The notes: generated by a model from the sequence alone, not told the origin. Positions 7,187 to 16,827 are shown, counted from the stretch's first letter. The stretch: DNA of 64,000 nucleotides from Amycolatopsis alba DSM 44262 (GCF_000384215.1 NZ_KB913032.1:7401605-7465604), one strand, 5' to 3'. Numbers and translations: made by a program.

Positions 7187-9709
7187 ATGGTGCTGGTGCG
7201 CCACGTCGATCCGGCGATTCTGCTGAAGAACCAACCACCCGGCGGAGCTCTGCAGCCGTACTTGCCGAGGGATGCCGATCCGGACGTCCGACGCTCGCTG
7301 TCGATCGCCCGGTTCACCCTGATCGTCTACGAGCGCAATTCGGGAGCGCGACGGACAGCCTATGAAGCCTTGCTGGAGATGTACCCCGACCACGAACTGA
7401 TCACCAAGCCGCAGAGCAGCAGTCTCGCTCAACCACGGGGTCCGACCACCGCCGTCGTGTGGCTGGATCGCGAGCTCGACGGGAACTTCGACATCATTTC
7501 GCGTGCCTTGGCGACTTGGCTCGGGCGTAACACCGCTCGCCGCGCCCTGGGGCTCGTCCGGGAAGACCAGTACGAGAAACTGAGACTGCGCGGGGTGCTC
7601 GATCCCCTCAGCCCATCCATCGTACGGCTCCATACGGATCTTTCCGGAGGTGAGCGCGCCGCCGCGGAACAGATGTTCCCCGAATCGGGCTCTCTTCGCC
7701 GGGCCTATCAGCTCGCCGGCCTCCAGCCGTCGCCGCTGGTCGCCGATTTCTTCGCCGCCCACGTCGCCGACTACCGGCCCGACACCGACGACGGCATCGA
7801 CCGCCTCGGCATCGGCACCGACGTGCGCATGCTCGCCGACCTGGTGGTCTCCCGGATGATCACCCCTCCCCTGTCGATCGGCCTGTTCGGCAGCTGGGGC
7901 TCCGGCAAGAGTTTCTTCATGCGCCAGATGCAGCTGCGCGTCCGCGAACTCGCCGATTCCGCGCGGGAGGCCGAAACAGCAGCCGGGACACACGGGAAGT
8001 CCGTGTCTTCCTACTGTTCGAGCGTCCGCCAGATCAGCTTCAACGCCTGGCACTACAGCGAATCGAACCTCCTCGCCAGCCTCGCCACCAACATCTTCGA
8101 CAACCTCGCCGCGAGCGGCGCCGAGAACGACCTCCAGCGCCAGGCCGACGCGCTCGCCGAACGCCGCAAGACCGAGGAGACCCTTCTCGGCAGGCTGAGC
8201 GCGGTCCGGCTCGAACGCAGAACCCTGACAGCGCAACAGAAGCAAGCGAAGCGCAGGCGACGAAAGCCGCGCGAGTACGTCCATGCCGTTTTCGACAGCC
8301 TCACCGAGACGGACAAGGCGTGGATCGCGTCCAGGCTCGGCGTCGACCGGCCGACCGCGGAGGATCTCGAACGGCTGGCACAGGAGACCGGAGGGCTGCG
8401 TTCGGACGTCGCCGAATTCTGGCGACGGCTGCGGCAGGATCCGTTCCCGCTGCTGGTCCTGATCGGCGGGCTGCTGACGGTCCTGGTCGTCACGCTGCTC
8501 GTCGGCCGGTCGCAGATCTCCGGCGTGCTCGGCGTGCTCACCGTGGCGGGTTCCGCGCTGACCGTCGTCCTGCGGATGCGCGCCAGCGCGGGCCGGATCC
8601 ACCAGGCGCTCGACAAACTCGGCGGTCCGTCCGAAGAGGACGAAAAGACCGAGCGGCGGCTGGCCGAACTGGACGCCGAATCCGAGAGGCTCGAAAGGGC
8701 CGTCACCGATCTGGCTCCGGGGCTGGACCTCGTGTCGTTCGCCGAGTCACGGGTCTCGGACTACGTCGAGCATCTGGGCGTGGTCTCGTTGCTGCGCAAG
8801 GATCTTGAGACGTTCGCGACCATGCTCGCCGAGGTGCCGCACGGTTCCGGGAAGATCGAACGGACCGTGCTCTACATCGACGACCTCGATCGCTGCCCGC
8901 CCAAGGTCGTCGTCCAGGTGCTCGAAGCCATCCATCTCCTGCTGGCGCTGCCGGTGTTCGTCGTCGTGGTGGGCGTCGACTCCCGATGGCTCAAGAAGGC
9001 CGTCGAGCAGCACTACGAGGCGATGCTCGGTGACGATCCGGAGACCTTCGCCGAGAGCTACCTGGAGAAGATCTTCCAGGTGCCGTTCACGTTGTCCCCC
9101 ATGGACGATCCAGGGTTCGCGGGGCTCGTGCGCGGGCTCGCCGCCGCAGAGGGTCAGGTCGCCACACCGGCGCCCGTTCCCGACGGAACGGAGCGGTCCA
9201 GCGGCGATCGCCCTCCGGTCGCGACCGAACCTCCTCCGCACGAGGAAGCACCGCCACCGTCGTCCGGACAGTCCACAACAGACCCTCGACCTCCCCGTCT
9301 GGTGATCTCACCGGCGGAACTGGACTTCCTGCCGACGCTCGCTTCGCTCATCCGCTCCCCGCGGGCCGCGAAAAGGCTCCTGAACCTGTATCGCCTCCTG
9401 CGGGCCCGTTTCGCCGGGGAGGACCTCGCCGAGTTCCTCTCCGACGGCAGCCGCGAGGCACCGTTTCGCGCGGTACTGGTCCTGCTCGCGCTCCACGTCG
9501 GGAATCCGGAGTCCTCCGCGTGGTTCGCCACCCTCGCCGGGGCGGACCCCGGCGACAGCGCCGCCGAGGTCATGTCGTCGCTGGACGACCACGAACTGCG
9601 GCCGAAGCTCGAACGCGGCCTGTCCGGCGGCTCGTGGCCGGAGCAGGCCGCGTCCTATCAACGCTGGTTGCCGCTGGTGAGCCGGTTCTCGTTCGCCCGC
9701 GAAGACTGA
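7187..9709 (+). CDS. KAP-family P-loop NTPase with internal membrane hairpin
   Basis: 840 residues, ATG 7187 preceded by GGGAGGGG. Walker A is GLFGSWGSGKSFFMR near residue 235; two hydrophobic helices (about 420-463, LLVLIGGLLTVLVVTLLVG then a second segment) sit inside the NTPase domain; Walker B plus following residues read TVLYIDDLDRCPPKVVVQVL near 560, with VVVVGVDSRWLKKAV after it. This insertion of membrane helices between Walker A and B is the KAP hallmark. The first ~210 residues match nothing I recognise. A Pro-rich linker (about 660-700) precedes a C-terminal helical region. KAP proteins often act in host conflict or membrane-associated signalling; no partner gene is adjacent. Confidence 0.85.
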   Translation: MVLVRHVDPAILLKNQPPGGALQPYLPRDADPDVRRSLSIARFTLIVYERNSGARRTAYEALLEMYPDHELITKPQSSSLAQPRGPTTAVVWLDRELDGNFDIISRALATWLGRNTARRALGLVREDQYEKLRLRGVLDPLSPSIVRLHTDLSGGERAAAEQMFPESGSLRRAYQLAGLQPSPLVADFFAAHVADYRPDTDDGIDRLGIGTDVRMLADLVVSRMITPPLSIGLFGSWGSGKSFFMRQMQLRVRELADSAREAETAAGTHGKSVSSYCSSVRQISFNAWHYSESNLLASLATNIFDNLAASGAENDLQRQADALAERRKTEETLLGRLSAVRLERRTLTAQQKQAKRRRRKPREYVHAVFDSLTETDKAWIASRLGVDRPTAEDLERLAQETGGLRSDVAEFWRRLRQDPFPLLVLIGGLLTVLVVTLLVGRSQISGVLGVLTVAGSALTVVLRMRASAGRIHQALDKLGGPSEEDEKTERRLAELDAESERLERAVTDLAPGLDLVSFAESRVSDYVEHLGVVSLLRKDLETFATMLAEVPHGSGKIERTVLYIDDLDRCPPKVVVQVLEAIHLLLALPVFVVVVGVDSRWLKKAVEQHYEAMLGDDPETFAESYLEKIFQVPFTLSPMDDPGFAGLVRGLAAAEGQVATPAPVPDGTERSSGDRPPVATEPPPHEEAPPPSSGQSTTDPRPPRLVISPAELDFLPTLASLIRSPRAAKRLLNLYRLLRARFAGEDLAEFLSDGSREAPFRAVLVLLALHVGNPESSAWFATLAGADPGDSAAEVMSSLDDHELRPKLERGLSGGSWPEQAASYQRWLPLVSRFSFARED

Positions 9710-10398
9710 TTCCGCGCACGCTCGATGTCGGGTCCCCGGTAGAGCCGCTCCGGGATCTTCGCCAGCGTCGACGGATGCACCTGCGGGCCGAGGCCGTAGA
9801 GCTTCTGGAAGCTCATGATCAGCGGCCGCCACCGGTCCGGGTCGATCCGGTCGTCGGTGCCCGGCATCCGCACGTCGTCGTGGACGTGGACACGCTGCAC
9901 GCGGACCTCGAACACGAGGATCCCGCCGCGTTGCGCCTCGTCGTCCTCGGCGAGCGGATGGACCGCCTCGACGACGGCCTCCATCGTCACCGGGCATTCG
10001 GCGACACGCGGCGGCGCGACCGTTTCCGAAGCGACCGGGGTGAGCCCGGCTTTGCCGAACTTGTCCGCTTCGTACCGATAACCGCGCTCGTACTTGCGGC
10101 CGGGGACAGGATCCGAGCCGGTGGTCAGCGCCAGCTTGTCGACGGCGGCCGCCATGGCGTCGGAAGGGAGATTCAGAACACATTCACGGTTGCGCATGAG
10201 ATTCTGCGCGGTCTTGGATTTCGCGCCCAGCCCGAGCATGCCGCGCCACCCGAGCCAGAACGCAGACGACATCGGAGCCAGGTTCGGGGAACCCGTCCGG
10301 TCGACTGTCGAGAGGAGCACCACGGGGGTGCCGAAGTAGAGAATTCCGGGCTCGATACGGGTGTGCGCGGTCTCGGCCGCCGACGTCGTAGCTGTCAC
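9658..10398 (-). CDS. Flavin reductase-like, FMN-binding split-barrel protein
   Basis: About 246 residues. The core LYFGTPVVLLSTVDRTGSPN, then SAFWLGWRGMLGLGAKSKTA and NLMRNRECVLNLPS, matches the flavin reductase/DIM6-NTAB split barrel that binds FMN. Such proteins are reductases or flavoprotein oxygenase partners. The GTG at 10398 is the only plausible start just before the domain, but its ribosome binding site is weak, so the N-terminus is uncertain. The 3' end overlaps the convergent KAP gene by 52 bases. Confidence 0.78.
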   Translation of the reverse strand: MTATTSAAETAHTRIEPGILYFGTPVVLLSTVDRTGSPNLAPMSSAFWLGWRGMLGLGAKSKTAQNLMRNRECVLNLPSDAMAAAVDKLALTTGSDPVPGRKYERGYRYEADKFGKAGLTPVASETVAPPRVAECPVTMEAVVEAVHPLAEDDEAQRGGILVFEVRVQRVHVHDDVRMPGTDDRIDPDRWRPLIMSFQKLYGLGPQVHPSTLAKIPERLYRGPDIERARNQSSRANENRLTSGNQR

Positions 10399-10653
10399 GT
10401 TCGCCAGCTTCGCCGGGTCTCGCCCCGGAGGCTGGCGTGAATCGGACGTCGCGATCAACGCTTTCCTCAGACGGCTTCCCGGTGCCCGAGCGCTTACCCT
10501 TTCCGAAGTGGTTCCCTTGGGCGAGCGCGAACCCGCGATCGTTCGGAGTATTGCGTTCGGCCGATTGCTGGTAGGTTCGCCGAACTCGAACGACGAAGGA
10601 GGCGCCGGCAGCTGCCCGGTCAACACCCGAACGCGCGTGGTGAGGCGAATCGC

Positions 10654-12723
10654 ATGCGAGACGATGTGGTCCAGGCGAGCTCGATTCTCGGGCATGCTCC
10701 CGGCCAGGTTTGGGAAGTCATCGGCGATCCCGAGTCCTACTCGAGGTTCGTCGCGGAGATCAGCTGGTGCGAGATCCAGCAGCCCGCCGAACGCGGGCGC
10801 GGCCCGAAATGCCTTGTCCGCCTGGAACCGCGGCCGGGGACACTGGTCGTCGGTGACATCGAAGCCAGGGTCTGGCGGCCCGGCGAACACGTCGTCTGGT
10901 GCGGCGTCGAGGACGACGGCAACTGGGTCTCGATCGAGCTGCGACAGGCTCCCGAAGGCGGCACGGAACTCGTCGCGCAGCTGATGCTTCCGGCGAGGAA
11001 TTCGCATCTGGTGTCCGCCGCTTCGTTCAAACGCACCATCCGCGCGATGGCCCGGCGGATCGATCTGCACCTTTCCGGCCAGGCGGCGTCACCTCACGAG
11101 GAACCGGCGCATACCAAGGCCACCACGCTGCACACCGCGAGCACCCTGATCAAGGCCGGGGTGATCGCGGCCGCGCGGCCGGACAAGATCGCCCGGCAGC
11201 TCACTTCGCTGTCGCAATGGGGCGCCACCGTCGCCGGCGGCTACTCCGCCAATGCGGCCCGTGTGCCCGACGACGTCGCGCTGCACGACGAACGCGACAT
11301 CCGGACGTTCAAGCAGACGGCGGATCGCAGCAACCAGCTCGCGAACGCGCTCGCGGCGCGCGGAGTCCGCTCCCGTGACCGGATAGCCTTGTTGTGCCGC
11401 AACCACGCTACGATGGTCGAGTCGCTGATCGCGTGCAGCAAACTCGGGGTGGACGCGATCCTGCTCAACACCGGGCTTTCCGCCGGCGCCGTCGCGGACG
11501 TCATCAGCCTGCACGAACCGGTCGCGGTACTCGCCGACGACGAGTTCTCGAAGGTCATCGCCGGCATCCCCGGCGACTTCCTGCGGCTGTCCACCTGGCC
11601 GGAGACCGAGAACGGCTACCCGACGATCGACCAGCTGATCGCCGGGGTGCCCGCCACCAAACTCAAACCGGTGGACCGGATCGGCAGGCTCGTCGTGCTC
11701 ACCTCGGGCACCTCGGGAACCCCCAAGAGCGCGCGCCGCCCGACTCCCAAGGGCCTCGCGACGTCGGCCGCCATGCTGGACCGCATCCCGCTCCACAGCG
11801 GGGACCGCTTCGTGGTGGCCGCGCCCCTGTTCCACAGCTGGGGGCTCGCCGGGATGCAGATCGGGATGGCCGTACGCGCGTCGCTGTCGCTGATCCGCCG
11901 GTTCGACGCGGAAGAGACACTGAGGACCATCGCCGAACATCGCTGCGGTGTGCTGTTCGCCGTCCCGATCATGTTGCAGCGCATCCTCGACCTGCCGGAG
12001 CGGATCCGCACCCGGTACGACCTTTCGTCGTTGCGGATCGTCGCCAGCAGCGGATCCGCGCTGCCGGGGCCGATCGTCACCGAGTTCATGGACACCTTCG
12101 GCGACGTTCTCTACAACTTCTACGGCTCCACAGAGGTTTCATGGGCCAGCATCGCCACGCCCGAGGACCTCCGCGCCGCGCCGACCTCCGCGGGCCGCTG
12201 CCCGCCCGGCACCAGGGTCGCCATCCTCGACGACGACCACAACCGGGTCCCGCCGGGCTGGGAGGGACAGATCTTCGTCGGCAACGACATGCTGTTCGAG
12301 GGCTACACCGACGGCGCGAGCGTGCCACGCGCGGCGGAACTGATGGCGACCGGCGACGTCGGCTACCAGGACGCCTCGGGACGGCTCTTCGTCACCGGCC
12401 GGGCGGACGAGATGATCGTGTCCGGCGGGGAGAACGTGTCCCCTCGCCCGGTCGAGGAAGCCATCGTCGCGCTGCCCGGCGTCCACGAAGCGGCCGTGAT
12501 CGGCGTGCCGGATCGCGAGTTCGGGCAACGGTTCGCGGCGTACATCGTCCCGAAACGCGGCGCCCGGATGAGCGCGGACGACGTCCGCGCGTACATCCAC
12601 CATCGGTTGGCGCGCTTCGCGGTTCCGCGCGACGTGTACTTCGTGGAAGAGCTGCCCCGCAACGCGACCGGGAAGGTGCTCAAGCGGCTGCTGAAGGACG
12701 AGACCTGGCCGATCGATCAGTGA
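10654..12723 (+). CDS. SRPBCC domain fused to acyl-CoA synthetase
   Basis: 689 residues from ATG 10654 with GGTGAGG upstream. Residues 1-145 form an SRPBCC/polyketide-cyclase-like lipid-binding domain (GHAPGQVWEVIGDPESYSRF). From about 180 onward is an AMP-forming acyl-CoA synthetase: phosphate loop VVLTSGTSGTPKSARR (about 349), YGSTEVSW, TGDVGYQDASGRLFVTGR, and the C-terminal lysine in NATGKVLKRLL. The synthetase activates a fatty or aromatic acid via an acyl-AMP. The fused N-terminal domain could bind or deliver the hydrophobic acid. The enzyme half looks intact and catalytically complete. Confidence 0.9.
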   Translation: MRDDVVQASSILGHAPGQVWEVIGDPESYSRFVAEISWCEIQQPAERGRGPKCLVRLEPRPGTLVVGDIEARVWRPGEHVVWCGVEDDGNWVSIELRQAPEGGTELVAQLMLPARNSHLVSAASFKRTIRAMARRIDLHLSGQAASPHEEPAHTKATTLHTASTLIKAGVIAAARPDKIARQLTSLSQWGATVAGGYSANAARVPDDVALHDERDIRTFKQTADRSNQLANALAARGVRSRDRIALLCRNHATMVESLIACSKLGVDAILLNTGLSAGAVADVISLHEPVAVLADDEFSKVIAGIPGDFLRLSTWPETENGYPTIDQLIAGVPATKLKPVDRIGRLVVLTSGTSGTPKSARRPTPKGLATSAAMLDRIPLHSGDRFVVAAPLFHSWGLAGMQIGMAVRASLSLIRRFDAEETLRTIAEHRCGVLFAVPIMLQRILDLPERIRTRYDLSSLRIVASSGSALPGPIVTEFMDTFGDVLYNFYGSTEVSWASIATPEDLRAAPTSAGRCPPGTRVAILDDDHNRVPPGWEGQIFVGNDMLFEGYTDGASVPRAAELMATGDVGYQDASGRLFVTGRADEMIVSGGENVSPRPVEEAIVALPGVHEAAVIGVPDREFGQRFAAYIVPKRGARMSADDVRAYIHHRLARFAVPRDVYFVEELPRNATGKVLKRLLKDETWPIDQ

Positions 12724-12745
12724 TGAGCCTGCCTGCTCCCCTGAC

Positions 12746-13381
12746 TCAGTTCACCGGCGGCAACGGGTAGACCGCGGAGATGCAGTACTTGTCGCCGCTC
12801 TCCCGCCGGACCTCCATCGTCGCGGTGAAGTCCGACTCGTAGTTCAGTCTTCCGGACATCGTCACCATGAGCAGGTTCGGACTCACCTCCTTCGGCTCCT
12901 TGGCCGTGAGCGAGGCGTTCTTGTCGCCGAAGGCCTTCGCCGCCTCCCGCACCTTGTCCTTGGCGTCCGCGCAAGCCGACTCGGCGGCCTTGTCGGGCTC
13001 GTCGCCGAACACCGCGAGCATGAACTTACCGGCCAGCACCGGACCCCAGTCGAGGCTGAGCGGAGTCTCGGTCGCGCTCGCCGAATTCGAGGACTTCTTG
13101 TCGCTCAACAGGAAACCGGGTGCCACGAACGCGAGGATCACGAAGACGACCACCACGAGCGCGCCACCGCCGGCGATCAGCCCGATCAAGAGGCCGTTGC
13201 CTTTCTTCGGCGGCTGCTGCCCAGGGAACTGCGGCCCGCCGTAGCCCGGCGGCGGATAACCCTGCTGCGGGTACTGCTGCTGGGGGTACTGCTGTTGCTG
13301 GGGATGTGGTTGCTGCGGGTAGCCCTGCTGCGGTTGACCCTGCCCCCACTGTGGTCCTTGCGGTCCCTGTGGATACGACAT
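12746..13381 (-). CDS. PQ-rich single-pass membrane protein, function unknown
   Basis: 211 residues, ATG 13381 with GGAAGGAAG upstream. Residues 1-60 are low-complexity Pro/Gln/Gly/Tyr repeats (QQGYPQQ, PQQQYPQQ) and probably cytoplasmic. One membrane segment follows (GLIAGGGALVVVVFVILAFV, about 64-90). The remaining ~120 residues would be outside and contain two cysteines (SACADAK, KYCISAVY) that could pair; they resemble a DUF4878/lumazine-binding-like fold only loosely. Such architecture is common in actinobacterial envelope proteins. The gene converges with the acyl-CoA synthetase fusion. Confidence 0.78.
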   Translation of the reverse strand: MSYPQGPQGPQWGQGQPQQGYPQQPHPQQQQYPQQQYPQQGYPPPGYGGPQFPGQQPPKKGNGLLIGLIAGGGALVVVVFVILAFVAPGFLLSDKKSSNSASATETPLSLDWGPVLAGKFMLAVFGDEPDKAAESACADAKDKVREAAKAFGDKNASLTAKEPKEVSPNLLMVTMSGRLNYESDFTATMEVRRESGDKYCISAVYPLPPVN

Positions 13382-13481
13382 CGACGCTTCCTTCCCCGAG
13401 CCTGCTCTCCGGCGAATCTACCGTCCCCTTCGGACAGTCGGAAACCAGCTCCACCACCCCAGCCGAACGTGCGATCGTCGA

Positions 13482-13536
13482 GTCCGTGAAGGACTCCTTG
13501 AGGGACTCTGAGTCCCTCAAGGAGTCCTTCACGGAT
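13482..13536. repeat. Perfect hairpin of the GTCCGTGAAGG repeat family
   Basis: Arms of 25 bases, 13483-13507 and 13511-13535, are exact reverse complements around a 3-base loop. Each arm contains the unit beginning GTCCGTGAAGGACTCC. It sits in the divergent promoter region between the PQ-rich gene and the GlxA-type regulator, so it is not a simple terminator. Related copies lie at 51715-51771 and 55847-55889. Confidence 0.9.
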
Positions 13537-13575
13537 CCGGCCATGCGAACGGCTCACGAGTTCTAGAATCGGCCC

Positions 13576-14553
13576 ATGAGACGGCTGGCGGTGGTGGTCT
13601 TCAACGGGGCGTCGCTCGGCGCGATGTCCTTCGCGTTCGGGGTGTTCGAGATGGCCGCGGCCTTCGGGGAGCTGCCCGACCTCGAAATCAGGGTCGTCGG
13701 CGGGGAACCGGGCGCCGCACTGCGGGGTGGTGGCCTGACCGTCCCGGTGCCCGAAGACCTCGACGCCGTCCGGGACGCCGACCTGGTGCTGGTCCCGAAC
13801 TGGCGGTCGCCGATGGAGGATCCGCCGGAAGCGGCACTGGAGGCACTCCGCGCGGCCCATGGCCGGGGCGCCAGGGTGGCCGGACTGTGCAGCGGTGCTT
13901 TCGTGCTGGCCGCCGCCGGACTGCTCGACGGCCGCCCCGCGACCACGCACTGGGCGATGGCGCCCCTGCTCGCGGCCCGGTTCCCCGCCGTCCGCCTCGA
14001 CGAATCGGTGCTCTACATCGACGACGGCGACATCCTGACCGCGGGTGGCGGCGCCGCGGGCATGGACCTCGGCCTGCACCTCATCCGCTCGTGGTGCGGC
14101 GCGGAGGTGACGAACCGGCTGGCGAAGGGCATGGTCGTGCCGCCGCACCGGCCCGGCGGGCAGGCGCAGTACATCGAATCGCCGATGCCGGAGCTCGACG
14201 AGGGCGACCCGGTCTCGGAGACGATGGCCTGGGCGCTGACCCGGCTGGACACCGCGCTCCCGGTCGAGGAACTCGCCAGGCGGGCGCATATGAGCAGGCG
14301 CAACTACGACCGCCGGTTCCGCGAGATCACCGGCGCCGCGCCCGGTACGTGGCTCACCCACCAGCGGATCATCCGCGCGCAGCAGCTGCTCGAATCCACC
14401 GACCTCCCGGTCGACGAGATCGCCAGGTACTGCGGGTTCTCCTCCTCCGCCGCGCTCCGGCCGCACTTCCGGCGGCAGGTCGGGGTCACCCCGGTGGCGT
14501 ACCGGGAGACGTTCGGCACCAGGCTGGGCGTCCCGGAGCCCATGCTGGCCTGA
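13576..14553 (+). CDS. GlxA-type AraC-family regulator (DJ-1/PfpI domain plus AraC HTH)
   Basis: 325 residues. The N-terminal half has a DJ-1/PfpI-like amidotransferase fold: VAGLCSGAFVLAAAGLLDG is the nucleophile-elbow region with Cys, followed by ATTHWAM and LTAGGGAAGMDLGLHL. The C-terminal ~100 residues hold two AraC helix-turn-helices (VEELARRAHMSRRNYDRRF and VDEIARYCGFSSSAALRPHF). This is the GlxA layout; targets are often amine, nitrile or glycine-betaine catabolism genes. The gene downstream on the same strand encodes the Tat-exported hydrolase, a possible target. Confidence 0.92.
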   Translation: MRRLAVVVFNGASLGAMSFAFGVFEMAAAFGELPDLEIRVVGGEPGAALRGGGLTVPVPEDLDAVRDADLVLVPNWRSPMEDPPEAALEALRAAHGRGARVAGLCSGAFVLAAAGLLDGRPATTHWAMAPLLAARFPAVRLDESVLYIDDGDILTAGGGAAGMDLGLHLIRSWCGAEVTNRLAKGMVVPPHRPGGQAQYIESPMPELDEGDPVSETMAWALTRLDTALPVEELARRAHMSRRNYDRRFREITGAAPGTWLTHQRIIRAQQLLESTDLPVDEIARYCGFSSSAALRPHFRRQVGVTPVAYRETFGTRLGVPEPMLA

Positions 14554-14632
14554 CCGGCTTGGCTCAAAACCGACCCCGGATGGCGAAAACACCGCTCACG
14601 GTCGAGGGCGCGACGGGGCCACGATCAACGAC

Positions 14633-15622
14633 ATGACCGAAGACAGCCGTTCCTTCCTCAACCGCCGGTCCATGCTCACCCTCGGCGCGGGTGCCGCGGC
14701 CGCGCTGGTGGCCTCGGGTGGCATCGCCGAGGCCGGCCAGTCCGGCACGCCCGGCGACGCGGAGCTCGCCCGGTCCCTGCCCGGCGGTTTCCGCAGCGAG
14801 TACGCCCAGGTCAACGGGGTCCGGCTGCATTACGTCGCCGGCGGCCGGGGCGAGCCGCTGATCCTGCTGCCTGGCTGGCCGGAGACGTGGTGGCAGTACC
14901 GCCGCATCATGCCGACGCTGGCGAAGCGGTACCGCGTGATCGCCGTCGACCTGCGGGGCATGGGCGGATCGGGCAAGCCGCAGGGCGGCTACGACAAGAA
15001 GACGATGGCCCGCGACATCTTCGAACTCGTCCGCGCGCTGGGCTACCGCCAGGCGCATATCGCCGGGCACGACATCGGCGCCATGGTCGCGTTCAGCTTC
15101 GCCGCCAACCATCCCGAAGCGACGAAGACCGTCACGCTCATGGACGTCTCACACCCCGACGAAAGCCTCTACCAGATCCCGATGCTGGCCCCGCCCGGAC
15201 AGCCGGTGAACGTCTGGTGGTTCGCCTTCAACCAGGTCGCCACCCTGCCCGAACAGCTGCTGACCGGCCGCGCGCGCTTCCTCGTCGACTGGATGTTCGA
15301 CCACCTGCTGGCCGACCCGGCGTCGATCGGCGACCGGGACCGGGCGATCTACGCCGCCGCGTACGACCGCCCGGACGCGATCCGCGCCGGGAACGGCTGG
15401 TATCAGGCGTTCGGCAAGGACATCGAGGATCAGAAAGCCTACGGGAAGATCACCGTGCCGATGCTGGGGCTCGGTTCGGAGTTCAACTACGACTACCTCG
15501 CCGCGGTCCTGCCGTCCAAGGCCGCCGACGTCCGGGTGCGGAAGGTCTCCGGTTCCGGTCACTTCGTCGCCGAGGAGCAGCCGAAGACCGTCATCGACGA
15601 ACTGCAGGCCTTCCTCGGGTGA
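14633..15622 (+). CDS. Tat-exported alpha/beta hydrolase (epoxide hydrolase-like)
   Basis: 329 residues. The N-terminus carries a twin-arginine signal (LNRRSMLTLGAGAAAAL), so the protein is exported folded. The hydrolase fold shows oxyanion region LLPGWPETWWQYRRIM, nucleophile elbow AGHDIGAMVAFSFA with Asp in the nucleophile place (as in epoxide hydrolases and dehalogenases rather than Ser esterases), and a C-terminal His in SGSGHFVAEEQP. Substrate unknown. It lies 79 bases after the GlxA-type regulator on the same strand. Confidence 0.88.
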   Translation: MTEDSRSFLNRRSMLTLGAGAAAALVASGGIAEAGQSGTPGDAELARSLPGGFRSEYAQVNGVRLHYVAGGRGEPLILLPGWPETWWQYRRIMPTLAKRYRVIAVDLRGMGGSGKPQGGYDKKTMARDIFELVRALGYRQAHIAGHDIGAMVAFSFAANHPEATKTVTLMDVSHPDESLYQIPMLAPPGQPVNVWWFAFNQVATLPEQLLTGRARFLVDWMFDHLLADPASIGDRDRAIYAAAYDRPDAIRAGNGWYQAFGKDIEDQKAYGKITVPMLGLGSEFNYDYLAAVLPSKAADVRVRKVSGSGHFVAEEQPKTVIDELQAFLG

Positions 15623-15734
15623 GGCATATACCCCGAACGGGTCAACGTCGCCCGCCGAACGGCCCGATTCACTCGGTCAGGTGAAAGACGCGGCCAGGCG
15701 TCATTCTCGCGACGGGGTTCCCTCTTCTCTGGTG

Positions 15735-15778
15735 TGTCGGTACCGGCCGGGCAGCCCCCCGAACGGCCGGTACCGACA
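15735..15778. terminator. Bidirectional terminator hairpin
   Basis: GTCGGTACCGGCCG (15736-15749) pairs exactly with CGGCCGGTACCGAC (15764-15777), extendable by one pair, around a 14-base loop. It lies between the convergent Tat-exported hydrolase and the secreted protein gene. There is no clear T-tract, as is usual in high-GC actinobacteria. Confidence 0.75.
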
Positions 15779-15790
15779 TGGAATCACCGC

Positions 15791-16750
15791 TCAACCGATC
15801 CACCAGCGGGCCTTGTAGATCCACGCGCCGTGCAGCGCCAGCTCGGCGCGTGGAAAGGCCAGCTGGACGGCGTCCGTGCACCAGGTGCACAGGTGCCCGT
15901 CCTGGATCGAGGCCGTCAGGATCTGCCCGGTCCGGGGATTCGTCGAAACACTCTTCACGTGCGGCCGGTCGATCTCCCGCGCGCCCGCGTACCGCTGGGT
16001 GAACCCGCCGCTCGTCTTCGAGAACTGGTACACGCCCGCTTCCGTGGTCACCCACAGCAGGTCGGGCCGGTGCGGGACCGGCTGGAGGTCGTGTCCGCCT
16101 TTGCTCGGTACCGGTACCCGCCGCTGCTCGGTGATCACCGGCGCGGCGGATGTGCCACCGACACCCAACGCGACGAGCGAGTCGGTGCCCAGGGCCCACA
16201 ACACGTTCCGGCCCGCGTCCCAGACCACGCCGTGCGCCCCCACCAGCGGGAACTCGGCGTAGGTCGTCGAGCGCTGCCCTTGCGAAGCGGTGTAGACCCG
16301 CACCCAGCCGCCGGTGCTGGCGGCCACCGCGACGTTGCCGTCGGGCAGCAGTTCGATGCTGTGCGGATTGGCGGGACCGCCGACATTCGCCGCCCAGTAC
16401 GCCCGGTCCCCCGCCGGATACGGCACGACGGCCGCGAAACCACCCGAAGCCGACGTGAGCAGGTACTTCTCGCCACCTCGCTCGGCGAGCTTCGCGTCGC
16501 TCGGGTTGCTCCACGATCCGGCCAGGTCCGCCAATCCGTTGGCGGCGCCCGGCGCCCACGACCAGCTCACCTTCCGGTCCCGCCAGGAGGCCCGGTCGGC
16601 GGGCAGGACCAGGATCCGCTTGGACGCCTGCTCGGTGATGACGATCGAACCGCGATCGCGTGCACCCGCGTCCGCCACGGCAGGCGCGGACGCCGCGACC
16701 GAAAGGCCCGCGATGGCCAGCGCCACCAAGGAATTCCGCATGATCTTCAT
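15791..16750 (-). CDS. Secreted beta-propeller-like protein (DUF6528-like)
   Basis: 319 residues with a Sec signal (MKIMRNSLVALAIAGLSV then APAVADAG). The mature part has repeated strand patterns such as GSIVITEQASKRILVLP, NPHSIELLPDGNVAVAAS and GAHGVVWDAGRNVLWALG, typical of six- or seven-bladed propellers. A CTWC motif lies near the C-terminus. I associate it with a domain of unknown function (DUF6528), from memory and not tested. Role unknown; probably extracellular. Confidence 0.75.
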   Translation of the reverse strand: MKIMRNSLVALAIAGLSVAASAPAVADAGARDRGSIVITEQASKRILVLPADRASWRDRKVSWSWAPGAANGLADLAGSWSNPSDAKLAERGGEKYLLTSASGGFAAVVPYPAGDRAYWAANVGGPANPHSIELLPDGNVAVAASTGGWVRVYTASQGQRSTTYAEFPLVGAHGVVWDAGRNVLWALGTDSLVALGVGGTSAAPVITEQRRVPVPSKGGHDLQPVPHRPDLLWVTTEAGVYQFSKTSGGFTQRYAGAREIDRPHVKSVSTNPRTGQILTASIQDGHLCTWCTDAVQLAFPRAELALHGAWIYKARWWIG

Positions 16751-16827
16751 ACGGAGACTGAATCCGCCCAGGATGACGGGCCGGTGGCGGTGATCGGAAA
16801 CGTGCGTGTCGACGAGATGGCCCGTGG

